This document shows, piece after piece, positions 1-8,227 of a DNA stretch of 64,000 nt. The notes below the pieces were generated by a model. It did no database searches. It had not been told where the DNA came from and saw only the letters and a program-made list of their open reading frames with translations. Position 1 is the first letter of the stretch; each line of letters opens with the position of its first letter. The stretch comes from Natranaerofaba carboxydovora. Lineage in GTDB: Bacteria; Bacillota; Natranaerobiia; Natranaerobiales; Natranaerofabaceae. Position numbers and translations under genes: made by a program. Location of the stretch: positions 870,501 through 934,500 of the forward strand of contig NZ_CP054394.1 of assembly GCF_022539405.1 (NCBI RefSeq), written 5' to 3'.

Positions 1-17
1 AAAGGGGAGATTGACAA

Positions 18-1778
18 TTGAATGATAATGCAAAACTATGGTTAAATAACTATCCGGAAGGTGTTCCGCCCTCGATAGATTATCCACAAATATCTTTGTA
101 TGAGTTTTTGGAAAGAAGTGCTTCAAAATTTCCAAATAATAATGCTTTGATTTTCTTTGGAAATAAAATAAAATACAGGGACTTACTTAAATCTGTGGAT
201 GCTTTTGCAGGAGCCCTAAAAAACCTTGGTTTATCTAAAGGAGATAGGTTATCAATAATGCTTCCTAACTCTCCTCAGATGGTAATAGCCTACTATGCAG
301 CTCTGAAGATTGGTGCTATAGTTGTGCAAACAAACCCTCTTTATAAAGAAAAAGAATTATCACATCAGTTAGAAGATAGTGGTGCAGAGACTATAGTATG
401 TCTTGATTTAGTTTATAACAATGTTAAGAAAGTTTTACCTAATACAAAATTGAAAAATATTATTGTAACTGCAATTAAAGACTACTTGCCTTTTCCTTTA
501 AATTTAATATATCCACTTAAGCAGAAAAAGGAAGGTCAAAAACCTGATGTTCCGAAGAATGATGATTTTTTCTGGTTTAAAGATCTAATCAACTTGGAAA
601 AGAGTGCTGATAAAGCTAATATTGACCCTGATGAAGATGTTGCTTTACTTCAGTATACTGGTGGAACAACAGGTCTTCCAAAGGGTACGATGTTAACTCA
701 TAAAAACTTGGTTTCTAATACTATGCAGGTTAGTTCTTGGGTTCCGGATATTGAAGAAGGAAAAGAAGTTTTGATGGGTGCGCTGCCTTTCTTTCATGTA
801 TACGGTATGACTGTAGGGATGAACCTAGCGGTTTATAACAGTTCGCCCCTTGTTTTAGTACCACGTTTTGATGTTGATCAGGTTATGAAACAAATTCAAA
901 AATATAAAGTTACTTTGTTTCCTGGAGCTCCAACTATGTATGTAGCAGTAATTAATCATCCGAAAGTTAAAAATTATGACCTATCTTCTATTAAAGCGTG
1001 TATAAGTGGTGCTGCGCCTTTACCTGTTGAGGTGCAAAAGCAGTTTGAATCTTTAACTGGTGGTAAATTAGTTGAGGGTTATGGCTTGTCTGAGGCCTCC
1101 CCTGTTACACACGCCAACCCTCTTTATGGTGTTAGAAAAGAAGGCAGTATAGGTTTTCCAATGCCAGACACCGAATGTAAGTTGATAGATGCAGATAGTG
1201 GAGAAGAGGTTACTCTTGGTGAGCGTGGTGAGCTTGTTGTAAGCGGGCCTCAGGTTATGAAAGGATACTGGAATATGCCTGGAGAAACTTCTAATGTTTT
1301 ATCTAGCAGGTGGCTGTATACAGGAGATATTGCCGTCATGGATGAGGAAGGGTATTTTTATATTGTAGATAGGAAAAAAGATGTGATTTTAACTGGAGGC
1401 TTTTCTGTTTTTCCAAGGGATGTAGAGGAGGTTTTATATCAACATCCGGCAATTGAAGAAGCTGCTGTTGTTGGTGTCTCTGATGAATACAAAGGCGAGA
1501 CAGTAAAAGCTTGTATATCTGTGAAAGAAGGGGAAGAAGTAACTAAAGAAGAAATAAGAAAATTTTGCAAAGAACAGCTAGCCCCATATAAAGTGCCTAA
1601 AGTTGTTGAATTTATGGATGAGTTACCAAAAACACTGGTAGGAAAAATATCTAGAAGAATGTTGACTGGACAAGAAGTCGAAAGCTTTGATTCACAAAAG
1701 AAAGAAAATGAAAGTGATGAAAATGAAAGAGAAGAACAAGGACAAGAAGAAATAGAGAAAAAAGAAGAGGTTAATTAA
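18..1778 (+). CDS. Long-chain fatty-acid--CoA ligase (AMP-forming)
   Basis: Activates a fatty acid with ATP and CoA through an acyl-adenylate. The P-loop-like signature YTGGTTGLPKGT lies near residue 213, the adenylate motif GYGLSEASP near 353, YTGDIAVMDEEG near 434 and the C-terminal catalytic lysine region LPKTLVGKISRR near 537. It is a full-length member of the FadD/LcfB family by layout. The start is TTG, chosen because the AAAGGGGA Shine-Dalgarno lies 9 bases ahead and the sequence then reads straight into the family N-terminus. The last ~30 residues form a highly charged Glu/Lys tail that the fold does not need. Substrate chain length is inferred, not seen. Confidence 0.88.
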   Translation: MNDNAKLWLNNYPEGVPPSIDYPQISLYEFLERSASKFPNNNALIFFGNKIKYRDLLKSVDAFAGALKNLGLSKGDRLSIMLPNSPQMVIAYYAALKIGAIVVQTNPLYKEKELSHQLEDSGAETIVCLDLVYNNVKKVLPNTKLKNIIVTAIKDYLPFPLNLIYPLKQKKEGQKPDVPKNDDFFWFKDLINLEKSADKANIDPDEDVALLQYTGGTTGLPKGTMLTHKNLVSNTMQVSSWVPDIEEGKEVLMGALPFFHVYGMTVGMNLAVYNSSPLVLVPRFDVDQVMKQIQKYKVTLFPGAPTMYVAVINHPKVKNYDLSSIKACISGAAPLPVEVQKQFESLTGGKLVEGYGLSEASPVTHANPLYGVRKEGSIGFPMPDTECKLIDADSGEEVTLGERGELVVSGPQVMKGYWNMPGETSNVLSSRWLYTGDIAVMDEEGYFYIVDRKKDVILTGGFSVFPRDVEEVLYQHPAIEEAAVVGVSDEYKGETVKACISVKEGEEVTKEEIRKFCKEQLAPYKVPKVVEFMDELPKTLVGKISRRMLTGQEVESFDSQKKENESDENEREEQGQEEIEKKEEVN

Positions 1779-1783
1779 TAAGT

Positions 1784-1812
1784 TTGCTATTATAATTGGT
1801 TTGTGTTATAAT
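1784..1812 (+). promoter_or_regulatory. Sigma-A-type promoter for the ileS leader
   Basis: TTGCTA (1784-1789) and TATAAT (1807-1812) are separated by 17 bases, and a TG lies upstream of the -10. It begins directly after the ligase stop codon and would start an RNA near 1819 that runs into the terminated leader ahead of ileS. Confidence 0.6.
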
Positions 1813-1815
1813 CTT

Positions 1816-1938
1816 CGTAGCAATTTACGTGTCTGAATAAGGTTAAGTGATTTGTAGCAGAATGCTAGAGTATGGACTATAATCGACTGTTTTTATAGAA
1901 CCTTCGAGCTCTTGCCCCAGAGGTGGGGTTCTTTTTTT
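1816..1938 (+). promoter_or_regulatory. Structured, terminated leader or small RNA ahead of ileS
   Basis: Between the promoter and ileS there is a short region rich in hairpins: CGTA/TACG around 1816-1829, TAGCA-GAA-TGCTA at 1855-1867, and a terminator-like stem AGAACC (1897-1902) / GGTTCT (1927-1932) running into seven T. Inside the last stem, CTCT/AGAG and CCCC/GGGG pairings exclude each other, which would suit an attenuator. ileS in Firmicutes is often under a T-box, but this leader is only about 120 nt and lacks the ACCGCG part of the T-box motif. It may instead be a separate small RNA. The function is unknown. Confidence 0.4.
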
Positions 1939-1993
1939 ATTATATTTCAGACTTTGCTATAACAAATATAACCAATTTATTGGAGGTGTATAT

Positions 1994-4768
1994 ATGAATT
2001 ATAAAGATACTTTAAACCTACCCCAAACAGAATTTCCAATGCGAGCGAAACTTCCTAAAAGAGAACCGGAAATTTTAGACGAGTGGGAAAAAGTAAATAT
2101 TTACGAAAAAGTCAGGAAAAAAAGAGAGGATAAGCCAAAATATATTCTTCATGATGGTCCTCCATACGCAAATGGAGACATACATATGGGAACAGCTCTA
2201 AACAAAGTGTTAAAAGATATTGTAGTAAAATTTAAAACATTGCAGGGCTATGATTCTCCTTATATACCAGGATGGGATACCCATGGACTACCAATAGAAC
2301 ATCAAATTATTAAAACTCAAAAAGTTGATCGTCATAGTATGAGTGATATAGAATTTAGGAAAAAATGTCATGACTATGCAATGGATTACGTAAAAGTACA
2401 AAAAGAACAGTTTAAAAGGCTTGGAGTAAGAGGAGACTGGGAAAATCCATATTTAACATTATCTCCTGAATTTGAAGCAGAACAGATTAGAGTTTTTGGC
2501 GAGATGGCAGAAAAAGGTTATATTTATAAGGGTTTAAAACCTGTTTATTGGTGTACAACATGTGAAACAGCACTTGCTGAGGCTGAAGTTGATTATCAAG
2601 ATAAACGATCGCCTTCTATATACGTGGCTTTTAAAGTGACAGATGATAAAGGTTTAATTGGACAGGATGAATGTGAAATTGTAATATGGACTACTACACC
2701 CTGGACTATTCCTGCTAATATGGCAATTGCTCTTCACCCTGATTTGGAATATTCCCTTGTTAAAGATAACGAAAATAATAGAAGCTATATTCTGGCATCA
2801 GAATTAGTTGAAAATGTGATGAAAGAAATAGAAATTAGTGATTACGAAGAGCTTAAAAAGTATCAGGGTAAAGATTTGGAAGGTGTGATTACCAAACATC
2901 CACTATATGAACGGGATTCGGTTGTTATCTTAGGAGATCATGTGGGACTTGATCAGGGTACAGGTTGTGTTCATACAGCTCCTGGTCATGGTCAAGAAGA
3001 CTATGAGATAGGGAAAAAGTACGATCTGGAAGTTCTTTCGCCTTTAGATAGCAAAGGAGTATTTACAGAAGAAGCTGGCCAATTTGAGGGATTATTAAGT
3101 TATGTAGAAGGGAATAAGGCGGTCACAAAAGCTTTAGAAAAAGAAAATGCTCTTTTGAAGCTAGACTTTGTAACCCACCAGTATCCAGTTTGCTGGCGCT
3201 GTAAAGAACCTATATTATTTAGAGCAACAAAGCAGTGGTTTGCCTCTATAGATGGGTTTAGAAAAGATGCCCTTGATGAAATCGAAAATGTCAAATGGGT
3301 CCCATCTTGGGGAAAAATGAGAATAAAAGGTATGGTAGAAAATCGAGGCGACTGGTGCATCTCAAGACAAAGAGTTTGGGGAGTTCCTATTCCTATCTTT
3401 TATTGTAATTCATGTGGGACAGAAGTGATTAACAAAGAGACTATTGAGGCTGTGTCTACACTGTTTGAAAAAGAAGGTTCGGATGCATGGTTTGAAAGAA
3501 GTGCTGCTGAAATCTTACCCGATGGATTTACTTGTGGCCAATGTGGGGAAAGTGATTTTGATAAAGAAACCGACATAATGGATGTGTGGTTTGACTCTGG
3601 TTCCACTCATAGAGCCGTATGCGAAAAGAGAGAAGATTTAACTTCACCTGTAGATTTATACCTTGAGGGAAGTGATCAATATAGAGGATGGTTTCAGTCG
3701 TCACTTTTGACTTCTGTTGCAACAAGAGATAGAGCACCTTATAAAGCTGTACTTACAAATGGTTGGGTTGTAGATGGTGATGGAAGAAAAATGAGCAAGT
3801 CTCTTGGTAATGTTATGTATCCGACTGAAATAATTGACCAGTATGGTGCGGATATATTGAGGTTGTGGGTTGCTTCGTCTGACTTTAAAGAAGATGTTCG
3901 AGTTTCAAATAATATATTAAAACAGATAACAGAAGGGTATAGAAAAATTAGAAATACCTGTAGATTCATTCTTGGAAATCTGTATGATTTTGATCCACAA
4001 AAAGACATGGTAGCCTATGAGGACATGAATGAATTAGACCGTTTTGCCCTGGCAAAATGTGAGGAGGTAACCAGGAAAGTAATAGATGCTTATGAAAAAT
4101 TTGATTTCCATATATTCTACCATATGGTGCATAACTTCTGTGTAGTTGATATGAGTCAGTTTTATCTAGATATAATTAAAGATAGGCTTTATACCATGCC
4201 GGCTGATTCATTGACTCGCCGTTCATCGCAAACTGCCATGTATATAATAATCGAAAATTTAGTCAGGATTCTTTCTCCTGTACTTACCTTTACCGCAGAA
4301 GAGGTATGGAAGCACTTGCCTGGTGAAAGAGAAGAATCTGTACAAATTGCTGTATTTAATGATAATCTAGATAAATATCGTGACGATAAATTAAAAGAAA
4401 AATGGGAAAGCTTCTTGCAGTTTAGAGACGAAGTCACAAAAGCACTAGAGGAAGCTAGAGTAGATAAGAAGATAGGTAATTCTTTAGAAGCTTCGGTAAC
4501 AATTGTTGCAGATACAGGTTTGTATAATGAATTTAAAGAGTTTGAAAACCAACTAGATGATCTATTTTTGGTTTCTCGGGCGAAAATCACTAAAAGTGAA
4601 GAATCTACAGAGGAAGAGGATGTACTTGTAAAGCATGAAATTGATGGAGCAAAGATATTGGTAAAACCTGCTAGCGGAGATAAGTGCCCTAGATGCTGGA
4701 AGTATGATGAAATAGACAAAGATTCAGGCATTTGTCCTCGCTGTGTAGATGTGATGGCATCGGTATAA
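1994..4768 (+). CDS. ileS: Isoleucyl-tRNA synthetase
   Basis: Charges tRNA-Ile with isoleucine in the cytoplasm and edits valine. The class I signature appears as HMGT inside GPPYANGDIHMGT (residues ~56-68) and KMSKS near residue 599. The CP1 editing domain lies between them, with the motif WTTTPWTIPAN near 235. The C-terminus carries a zinc-binding pair, CPRCWKY near 898 and CPRC near 914, as in the bacterial zinc-containing type. The 924-residue length is normal. TTATTGGAGGTG gives a clear Shine-Dalgarno before ATG. A strong terminator follows, so it is probably transcribed alone. Confidence 0.97.
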   Translation: MNYKDTLNLPQTEFPMRAKLPKREPEILDEWEKVNIYEKVRKKREDKPKYILHDGPPYANGDIHMGTALNKVLKDIVVKFKTLQGYDSPYIPGWDTHGLPIEHQIIKTQKVDRHSMSDIEFRKKCHDYAMDYVKVQKEQFKRLGVRGDWENPYLTLSPEFEAEQIRVFGEMAEKGYIYKGLKPVYWCTTCETALAEAEVDYQDKRSPSIYVAFKVTDDKGLIGQDECEIVIWTTTPWTIPANMAIALHPDLEYSLVKDNENNRSYILASELVENVMKEIEISDYEELKKYQGKDLEGVITKHPLYERDSVVILGDHVGLDQGTGCVHTAPGHGQEDYEIGKKYDLEVLSPLDSKGVFTEEAGQFEGLLSYVEGNKAVTKALEKENALLKLDFVTHQYPVCWRCKEPILFRATKQWFASIDGFRKDALDEIENVKWVPSWGKMRIKGMVENRGDWCISRQRVWGVPIPIFYCNSCGTEVINKETIEAVSTLFEKEGSDAWFERSAAEILPDGFTCGQCGESDFDKETDIMDVWFDSGSTHRAVCEKREDLTSPVDLYLEGSDQYRGWFQSSLLTSVATRDRAPYKAVLTNGWVVDGDGRKMSKSLGNVMYPTEIIDQYGADILRLWVASSDFKEDVRVSNNILKQITEGYRKIRNTCRFILGNLYDFDPQKDMVAYEDMNELDRFALAKCEEVTRKVIDAYEKFDFHIFYHMVHNFCVVDMSQFYLDIIKDRLYTMPADSLTRRSSQTAMYIIIENLVRILSPVLTFTAEEVWKHLPGEREESVQIAVFNDNLDKYRDDKLKEKWESFLQFRDEVTKALEEARVDKKIGNSLEASVTIVADTGLYNEFKEFENQLDDLFLVSRAKITKSEESTEEEDVLVKHEIDGAKILVKPASGDKCPRCWKYDEIDKDSGICPRCVDVMASV

Positions 4769-4780
4769 AAAATCGCAGGA

Positions 4781-4817
4781 AAATCCCCGGTTTATAAACA
4801 ATCGGGGATTTTTTTAT
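4781..4817 (+). terminator. Rho-independent terminator after ileS
   Basis: AAATCCCCG (4781-4789) pairs with CGGGGATTT (4803-4811) and is followed by a run of T. Confidence 0.85.
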
Positions 4818-4860
4818 AAAAATATCTTTCTAAGGGAAGATTATTTTAAGGAGGATCTTT

Positions 4861-5181
4861 ATGCGTTTTAAGGAGGATAATGATAATAACGATAAAGAAT
4901 TAAAAGATCAGCAAAAGCTCTTGATTGAAAAAATAGAGGAGCTAGTCCAGAGCATGGAAAAATACAACATCGCGGAATATATACAGCTGCTAAATGACCC
5001 TAAAAAATATTTTTGGGTTAACTTTCTAGCGGGTGTTATAAGAGGGCTTGGAATTGCAGTCGGTATGACAATTCTTGGTGCAATTTTAATATATTTTTTG
5101 CAGCGGTTGGTGGTGTTGAATTTACCACTTATTGGAGACTTTATTGCAGAAATAGTTAGAATAGTACAGAATCACTTGTAA
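4861..5181 (+). CDS. Small membrane protein, DUF5665 family
   Basis: A 106-residue protein with a charged, coiled-coil-like N-terminal half (residues 1-45), then a hydrophobic segment at about 60-80 (GLGIAVGMTILGAILIYFL) and a second amphipathic stretch at the C-terminus. The layout and the NDPKKYFWVNFLAGV region match the DUF5665 proteins of Firmicutes, whose role is not known. AAGGAGG precedes the ATG by a normal distance. It sits between ileS and the TraR-like gene, with the ileS terminator upstream, so it probably begins a new transcript. Family recognition is from memory. Confidence 0.75.
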   Translation: MRFKEDNDNNDKELKDQQKLLIEKIEELVQSMEKYNIAEYIQLLNDPKKYFWVNFLAGVIRGLGIAVGMTILGAILIYFLQRLVVLNLPLIGDFIAEIVRIVQNHL

Positions 5182-5210
5182 TAATAATATTAAATGGAGG
5201 TAGTATAATA

Positions 5211-5756
5211 TTGGATGAAAGAAAACAACAGATTATGAAGCAAAGGTTGCAAGATATCAAGAAAAAGCTAATTTTACGGCTTAGTAAAGATACTAACAAA
5301 TCTACTGAACTTTCTTTTATTGATAATCATCCGGCAGATACATCTGATATTTCATGGGAACAGCTAAAAGATCAGGTTATGGAAAATGAGGATAAGAAAA
5401 AGATAGATGAAATAGATAATGCTTTGTCAAAAATTGAAGCTGGAAGTTATGGAGATTGCGAAGAATGCGACGAGAAGATTATGGAAGAAAGATTAGAAGC
5501 TGTTCCTTACGTAAGGTATTGTAAGAATTGTGCAGAAAAACTAGATAGTGATGACGGATTTGATCCTAAAATAAGGCCTATAAGAGAAGATTTTGAAAGA
5601 AGTGACTCAAGAGGCGACATATGGGACCAAATGAAAGTGTATGGCAGTTCTGGTGATATAAAAGAACAGGATAGTGAGTATAAAACAAAGATAGATGATG
5701 GAAGAGAGGATGGAATTGTTCAGGATATTGATAGGGAAGAGAGTGATGATGAATAA
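5211..5756 (+). CDS. DksA/TraR-type zinc-finger protein (YteA-like)
   Basis: A 181-residue acidic protein. The N-terminal half is helical and coiled-coil-like. A C4 zinc finger follows at about residues 83-107 (CEECDEKI and RYCKNCAEK), typical of the DksA/TraR C4 family; the C-terminus is a charged tail. The length and position of the finger resemble Bacillus YteA, whose exact target is unclear; DksA relatives act in the secondary channel of RNA polymerase. The start is TTG with GGAGGT about 10 bases upstream. A solo end of the fold-back repeat follows directly after its stop. Confidence 0.8.
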   Translation: MDERKQQIMKQRLQDIKKKLILRLSKDTNKSTELSFIDNHPADTSDISWEQLKDQVMENEDKKKIDEIDNALSKIEAGSYGDCEECDEKIMEERLEAVPYVRYCKNCAEKLDSDDGFDPKIRPIREDFERSDSRGDIWDQMKVYGSSGDIKEQDSEYKTKIDDGREDGIVQDIDREESDDE

Positions 5757-5760
5757 ATAA

Positions 5761-5798
5761 AAACAAAACTTTGTTCATTGACTTTTTGCACTAGAATC
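5761..5798 (+). repeat. Solo right end of the ~220-bp fold-back repeat
   Basis: The sequence matches the right end of the full elements at 25781-25999 and 37705-37925 (AAACAAAACTTTGTTCAT, then GACTTTTTGCAC, then AGAATC). The rest of the element is absent. It lies immediately after the zinc-finger gene and supplies the -35 box of a likely lspA promoter. Confidence 0.75.
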
Positions 5799-5806
5799 AA
5801 TTATAG
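5778..5806 (+). promoter_or_regulatory. Likely promoter for lspA inside the repeat end
   Basis: TTGACT (5778-5783), 17 bases, TTATAG (5801-5806). The -35 box and most of the spacer belong to the repeat fragment, so the repeat may have brought the promoter to lspA. Confidence 0.45.
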
Positions 5807-5827
5807 TTTTGTTTGGGGGGAATTGTT

Positions 5828-6286
5828 GTGGGGGTATGGATTTTAGCTGTAATAATAATAATAGCTGATCAAATTTCCAAAATTTTAGTAGTGGCTAATA
5901 TGAATCTAGGAGAAAGTATATCTATTTTACCTGGACTTTTCCACATAACCTATTCTGAAAATCCTGGTGCAGCTTTTGGAATAATGGCTTATAGGACAAA
6001 CTTTTTTATTATTGTTACTTTAATTTTATTGGTTGTTATTGGTGCATTAATGATAAAGCTTGGCAAAGAATATAGATTATTAAAAGTTGGACTTGCCCTT
6101 CAGTTTGGAGGAGCTGTTGGTAATTTTATAGATAGATTGAGAACAGGTTATGTAGTAGATTTTTTTGATTTTAATTTTTGGCCAATTTTTAATATAGCTG
6201 ACATAGCAATAGTTTCTGGTGTTATAATCCTTATCTTTTATATAATATTTGAGCCTTATAAAGAAGAGGAGAAAAATGTTTACTAA
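5828..6286 (+). CDS. lspA: Lipoprotein signal peptidase (signal peptidase II)
   Basis: Cleaves the signal peptide of diacylglyceryl-modified prolipoproteins in the membrane. Family landmarks are present: ADQISKILV near residue 9, NPGAAFG near 45, GNFIDRL with VVDFFDF at about 98-115, and [10 protein letters not shown] near 122. The two catalytic aspartates are expected in VVDF and IADI. Four membrane segments are visible. GTG at 5828 is preferred because GGGGGG lies 7 bases ahead; a TTG 15 bases upstream in the same frame overlaps that site. rluD follows closely, as in many Firmicutes. Confidence 0.94.
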   Translation: MGVWILAVIIIIADQISKILVVANMNLGESISILPGLFHITYSENPGAAFGIMAYRTNFFIIVTLILLVVIGALMIKLGKEYRLLKVGLALQFGGAVGNFIDRLRTGYVVDFFDFNFWPIFNIADIAIVSGVIILIFYIIFEPYKEEEKNVY

Positions 6287-6307
6287 CTGGGGGTGAGGGC
6301 TCTTTTA

Positions 6308-7261
6308 ATGTTTGAGCATAAAATAGACCAAAGAGAAGAAGGAAAAAGACTTGATAAGATAGTATTAGGTTTTGTTGATAAAAGCAGAAGTCAAATCAAA
6401 AGGATAATTGATGAAGGAAATATACTTGTAAATGAGGAGATAAAAAAGCCAGGTTATAAAGTGAAAAAAGGAGATATAGTCAAAGTAGATTATGAAAAGG
6501 CATTACAAAATGATACCATGTTAGAAGAGTCTTTAGCTCCTGAGCCATTAGAGCTTAATATAGTATATGAAGATGAAAACATAATTATAGTTAACAAACC
6601 TAAAGGTATGGTTGTACATCCTGCTCCAGGGAATGTTAGTGGAACACTTGTAAATGCCTTGTTAAATTATACAGATAAGCTGTCCAATTTAGGTGGCAAG
6701 TTTCGTCCTGGTATAGTTCACAGGCTAGACAAAGATACATCAGGAATTATGTTGATTGCCAAAAATGATACTACCCATGCTTATTTTAAGGAAAAATTTA
6801 AGTCCCGTGAAATAAACAAAGATTATCTTACCCTTTGTTACGGAGATTTTCCAGAGGAAAAGGCCCTTATTGATGCTCCCATAGGAAGACACCCTGTAGA
6901 TAGGAAAAGGATGTCTATTACAGGCGAGGGGCGGGAATCAATTACCAAAATAAAAATATTATCAAAGTTTTATATTAATAACAATACTATTAGCTATTTA
7001 AAAGTGACGCCAATAACAGGAAGAACTCACCAAATAAGAGTGCATTTAAGTCATTTAGGTTATCCAATTATAGGTGATGAGATATACAAAGGAAGAAAGG
7101 ATATTAATCTTAATGAAATAAAATTTATATCAGGACAAGTTTTACACGCTTTTAAGCTGCGCTTCTATCATCCATATAAAAAAAAAGAAGTGGTTTTTAG
7201 GACACCACTTCCATTTGATATGATGAATTTAGTCCGCAGGCTTAACAGGATCAACAAATAA
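6308..7261 (+). CDS. rluD: Large-subunit pseudouridine synthase, RluD family
   Basis: An N-terminal S4 RNA-binding domain (about residues 10-70, with RLDKIVLGFVDKSRSQIKR) is followed by the RluA/RsuA-type catalytic domain. The active-site loop HRLDKDTSGIM near residue 138 contains the catalytic aspartate, and GRTHQIRVHL is near 240. It probably modifies 23S rRNA; the RluD/YlyB subgroup fits the length of 317 residues. ATG at 6308 is chosen over GTG 6293 because GGGGGTGAGGG lies just upstream and it keeps the usual N-terminus. Its 3' end overlaps the convergent rqcH by 33 bases. Confidence 0.9.
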   Translation: MFEHKIDQREEGKRLDKIVLGFVDKSRSQIKRIIDEGNILVNEEIKKPGYKVKKGDIVKVDYEKALQNDTMLEESLAPEPLELNIVYEDENIIIVNKPKGMVVHPAPGNVSGTLVNALLNYTDKLSNLGGKFRPGIVHRLDKDTSGIMLIAKNDTTHAYFKEKFKSREINKDYLTLCYGDFPEEKALIDAPIGRHPVDRKRMSITGEGRESITKIKILSKFYINNNTISYLKVTPITGRTHQIRVHLSHLGYPIIGDEIYKGRKDINLNEIKFISGQVLHAFKLRFYHPYKKKEVVFRTPLPFDMMNLVRRLNRINK

Positions 7262-8227
7262 GGTTTTGTAATTATCATAAAACACCATTCCAGGTTTAGC
7301 ACCTTTTGGTTTTCTAACATGTTTAATACGAGTATAGTCTACTGGTACATTACTTGAATTTTTCCCTTTAGAGTAATAGGCGGCGATAGAGGCTGCTTCC
7401 TCTATAGTTGATAATGGCGCATCCTTACCTTTTATCACAACATGTGAACCCGCAATTTCTTTAGTATGAAGCCAAATATCTTCAGAAGATGCTTCTTTTA
7501 ATGTAAGATAATCATTTTGCTTATTATTTTTACCAACTAATATTTTAAAACCATCTTTAGAAATAAATTCTAAAGAACTTTTTTTAGTTGGATCTGTCTT
7601 TTTCTTCTTTTTAATGTCTTGCTTTTTCTCACTCAAATAGCCTTCTTTTATTAACTCTTCTTTGATAGTATCAAGTTCTTCTAAATCTTCAGCACTTTCT
7701 AATTGAAAACTTATGTTTTCCAAATACTTTATCTCTGCCTCTGTATTTTTTATCTCTTTTTTTAGTTTTTTATTTCTGGTTTTGGCTTTTTGGTATTTTT
7801 TAAAGTAACGTTGTGCATTTTCACTAGGAGACAAAGATTTGTCTAAGTTTATTTTTATTGTTTTTGGAGGGTCTTCATAGTAATTAGTAACCTCAATATT
7901 ATCACTTTCAAGTTTTTCTTTTGAAAACCTATATAAATTTGCAGTTAAAAGCTCCCCAAAAATTTTGTACTTTTCAGCATTCTCACTTTCATTGTACTCT
8001 TTTTGCTGCTTTTTTAGCTTCTTTCTAGACTTTTTTAGCAAATGGTTTGTTTTTTTATTTAACTCATTTTCAAGGGAAATTTTTTTCTCTTCTGTTGCTT
8101 TAGTGTAATAATATTTATCAATCGCTTTCATTAATGAAGTTTGAGTTTTTTTATATTCTTTGGGGAAGCTAATATGATTTAAGGGTATTAAATAGAAATC
8201 AATTAATTTTTCTTTTTTACATCCCAT
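7229..8227 (-). CDS. rqcH: RqcH/NFACT protein, C-terminal part (-1 frame)
   Basis: This frame carries the coiled-coil middle region and the NFACT-R domain near the C-terminus (FISKDGFKILVGKNNKQND, then DIWLHTKEIAGSHVVIKGK) of the RqcH/Rqc2 family. RqcH binds obstructed 50S subunits and recruits tRNA-Ala for alanine tailing. The apparent ATG at 8225-8227 has no Shine-Dalgarno and is probably not a real start. The frame is -1 relative to the upstream half. A -1 shift at the A-AAA-AAG heptamer at 8212-8218 would fuse the two halves into about 590 residues, the usual family size. Otherwise the gene is broken, or the sequence has a one-base error in a homopolymer. Confidence 0.75.
   Translation of the reverse strand: MGCKKEKLIDFYLIPLNHISFPKEYKKTQTSLMKAIDKYYYTKATEEKKISLENELNKKTNHLLKKSRKKLKKQQKEYNESENAEKYKIFGELLTANLYRFSKEKLESDNIEVTNYYEDPPKTIKINLDKSLSPSENAQRYFKKYQKAKTRNKKLKKEIKNTEAEIKYLENISFQLESAEDLEELDTIKEELIKEGYLSEKKQDIKKKKKTDPTKKSSLEFISKDGFKILVGKNNKQNDYLTLKEASSEDIWLHTKEIAGSHVVIKGKDAPLSTIEEAASIAAYYSKGKNSSNVPVDYTRIKHVRKPKGAKPGMVFYDNYKTLFVDPVKPAD

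Noticed and set aside
1816-1938. T-box riboswitch ahead of ileS
   Set aside because: AGAGGTGGGG resembles part of the T-box motif, but ACCGCG is missing, the T-run follows at once, and about 120 nt is too short for stem I with a specifier loop.
4189-4731. 180-codon open frame on the minus strand inside ileS
   Set aside because: It lies fully inside a clear ileS gene, has a Ser/Phe-rich composition typical of an antisense shadow, and has no ribosome site or family match.
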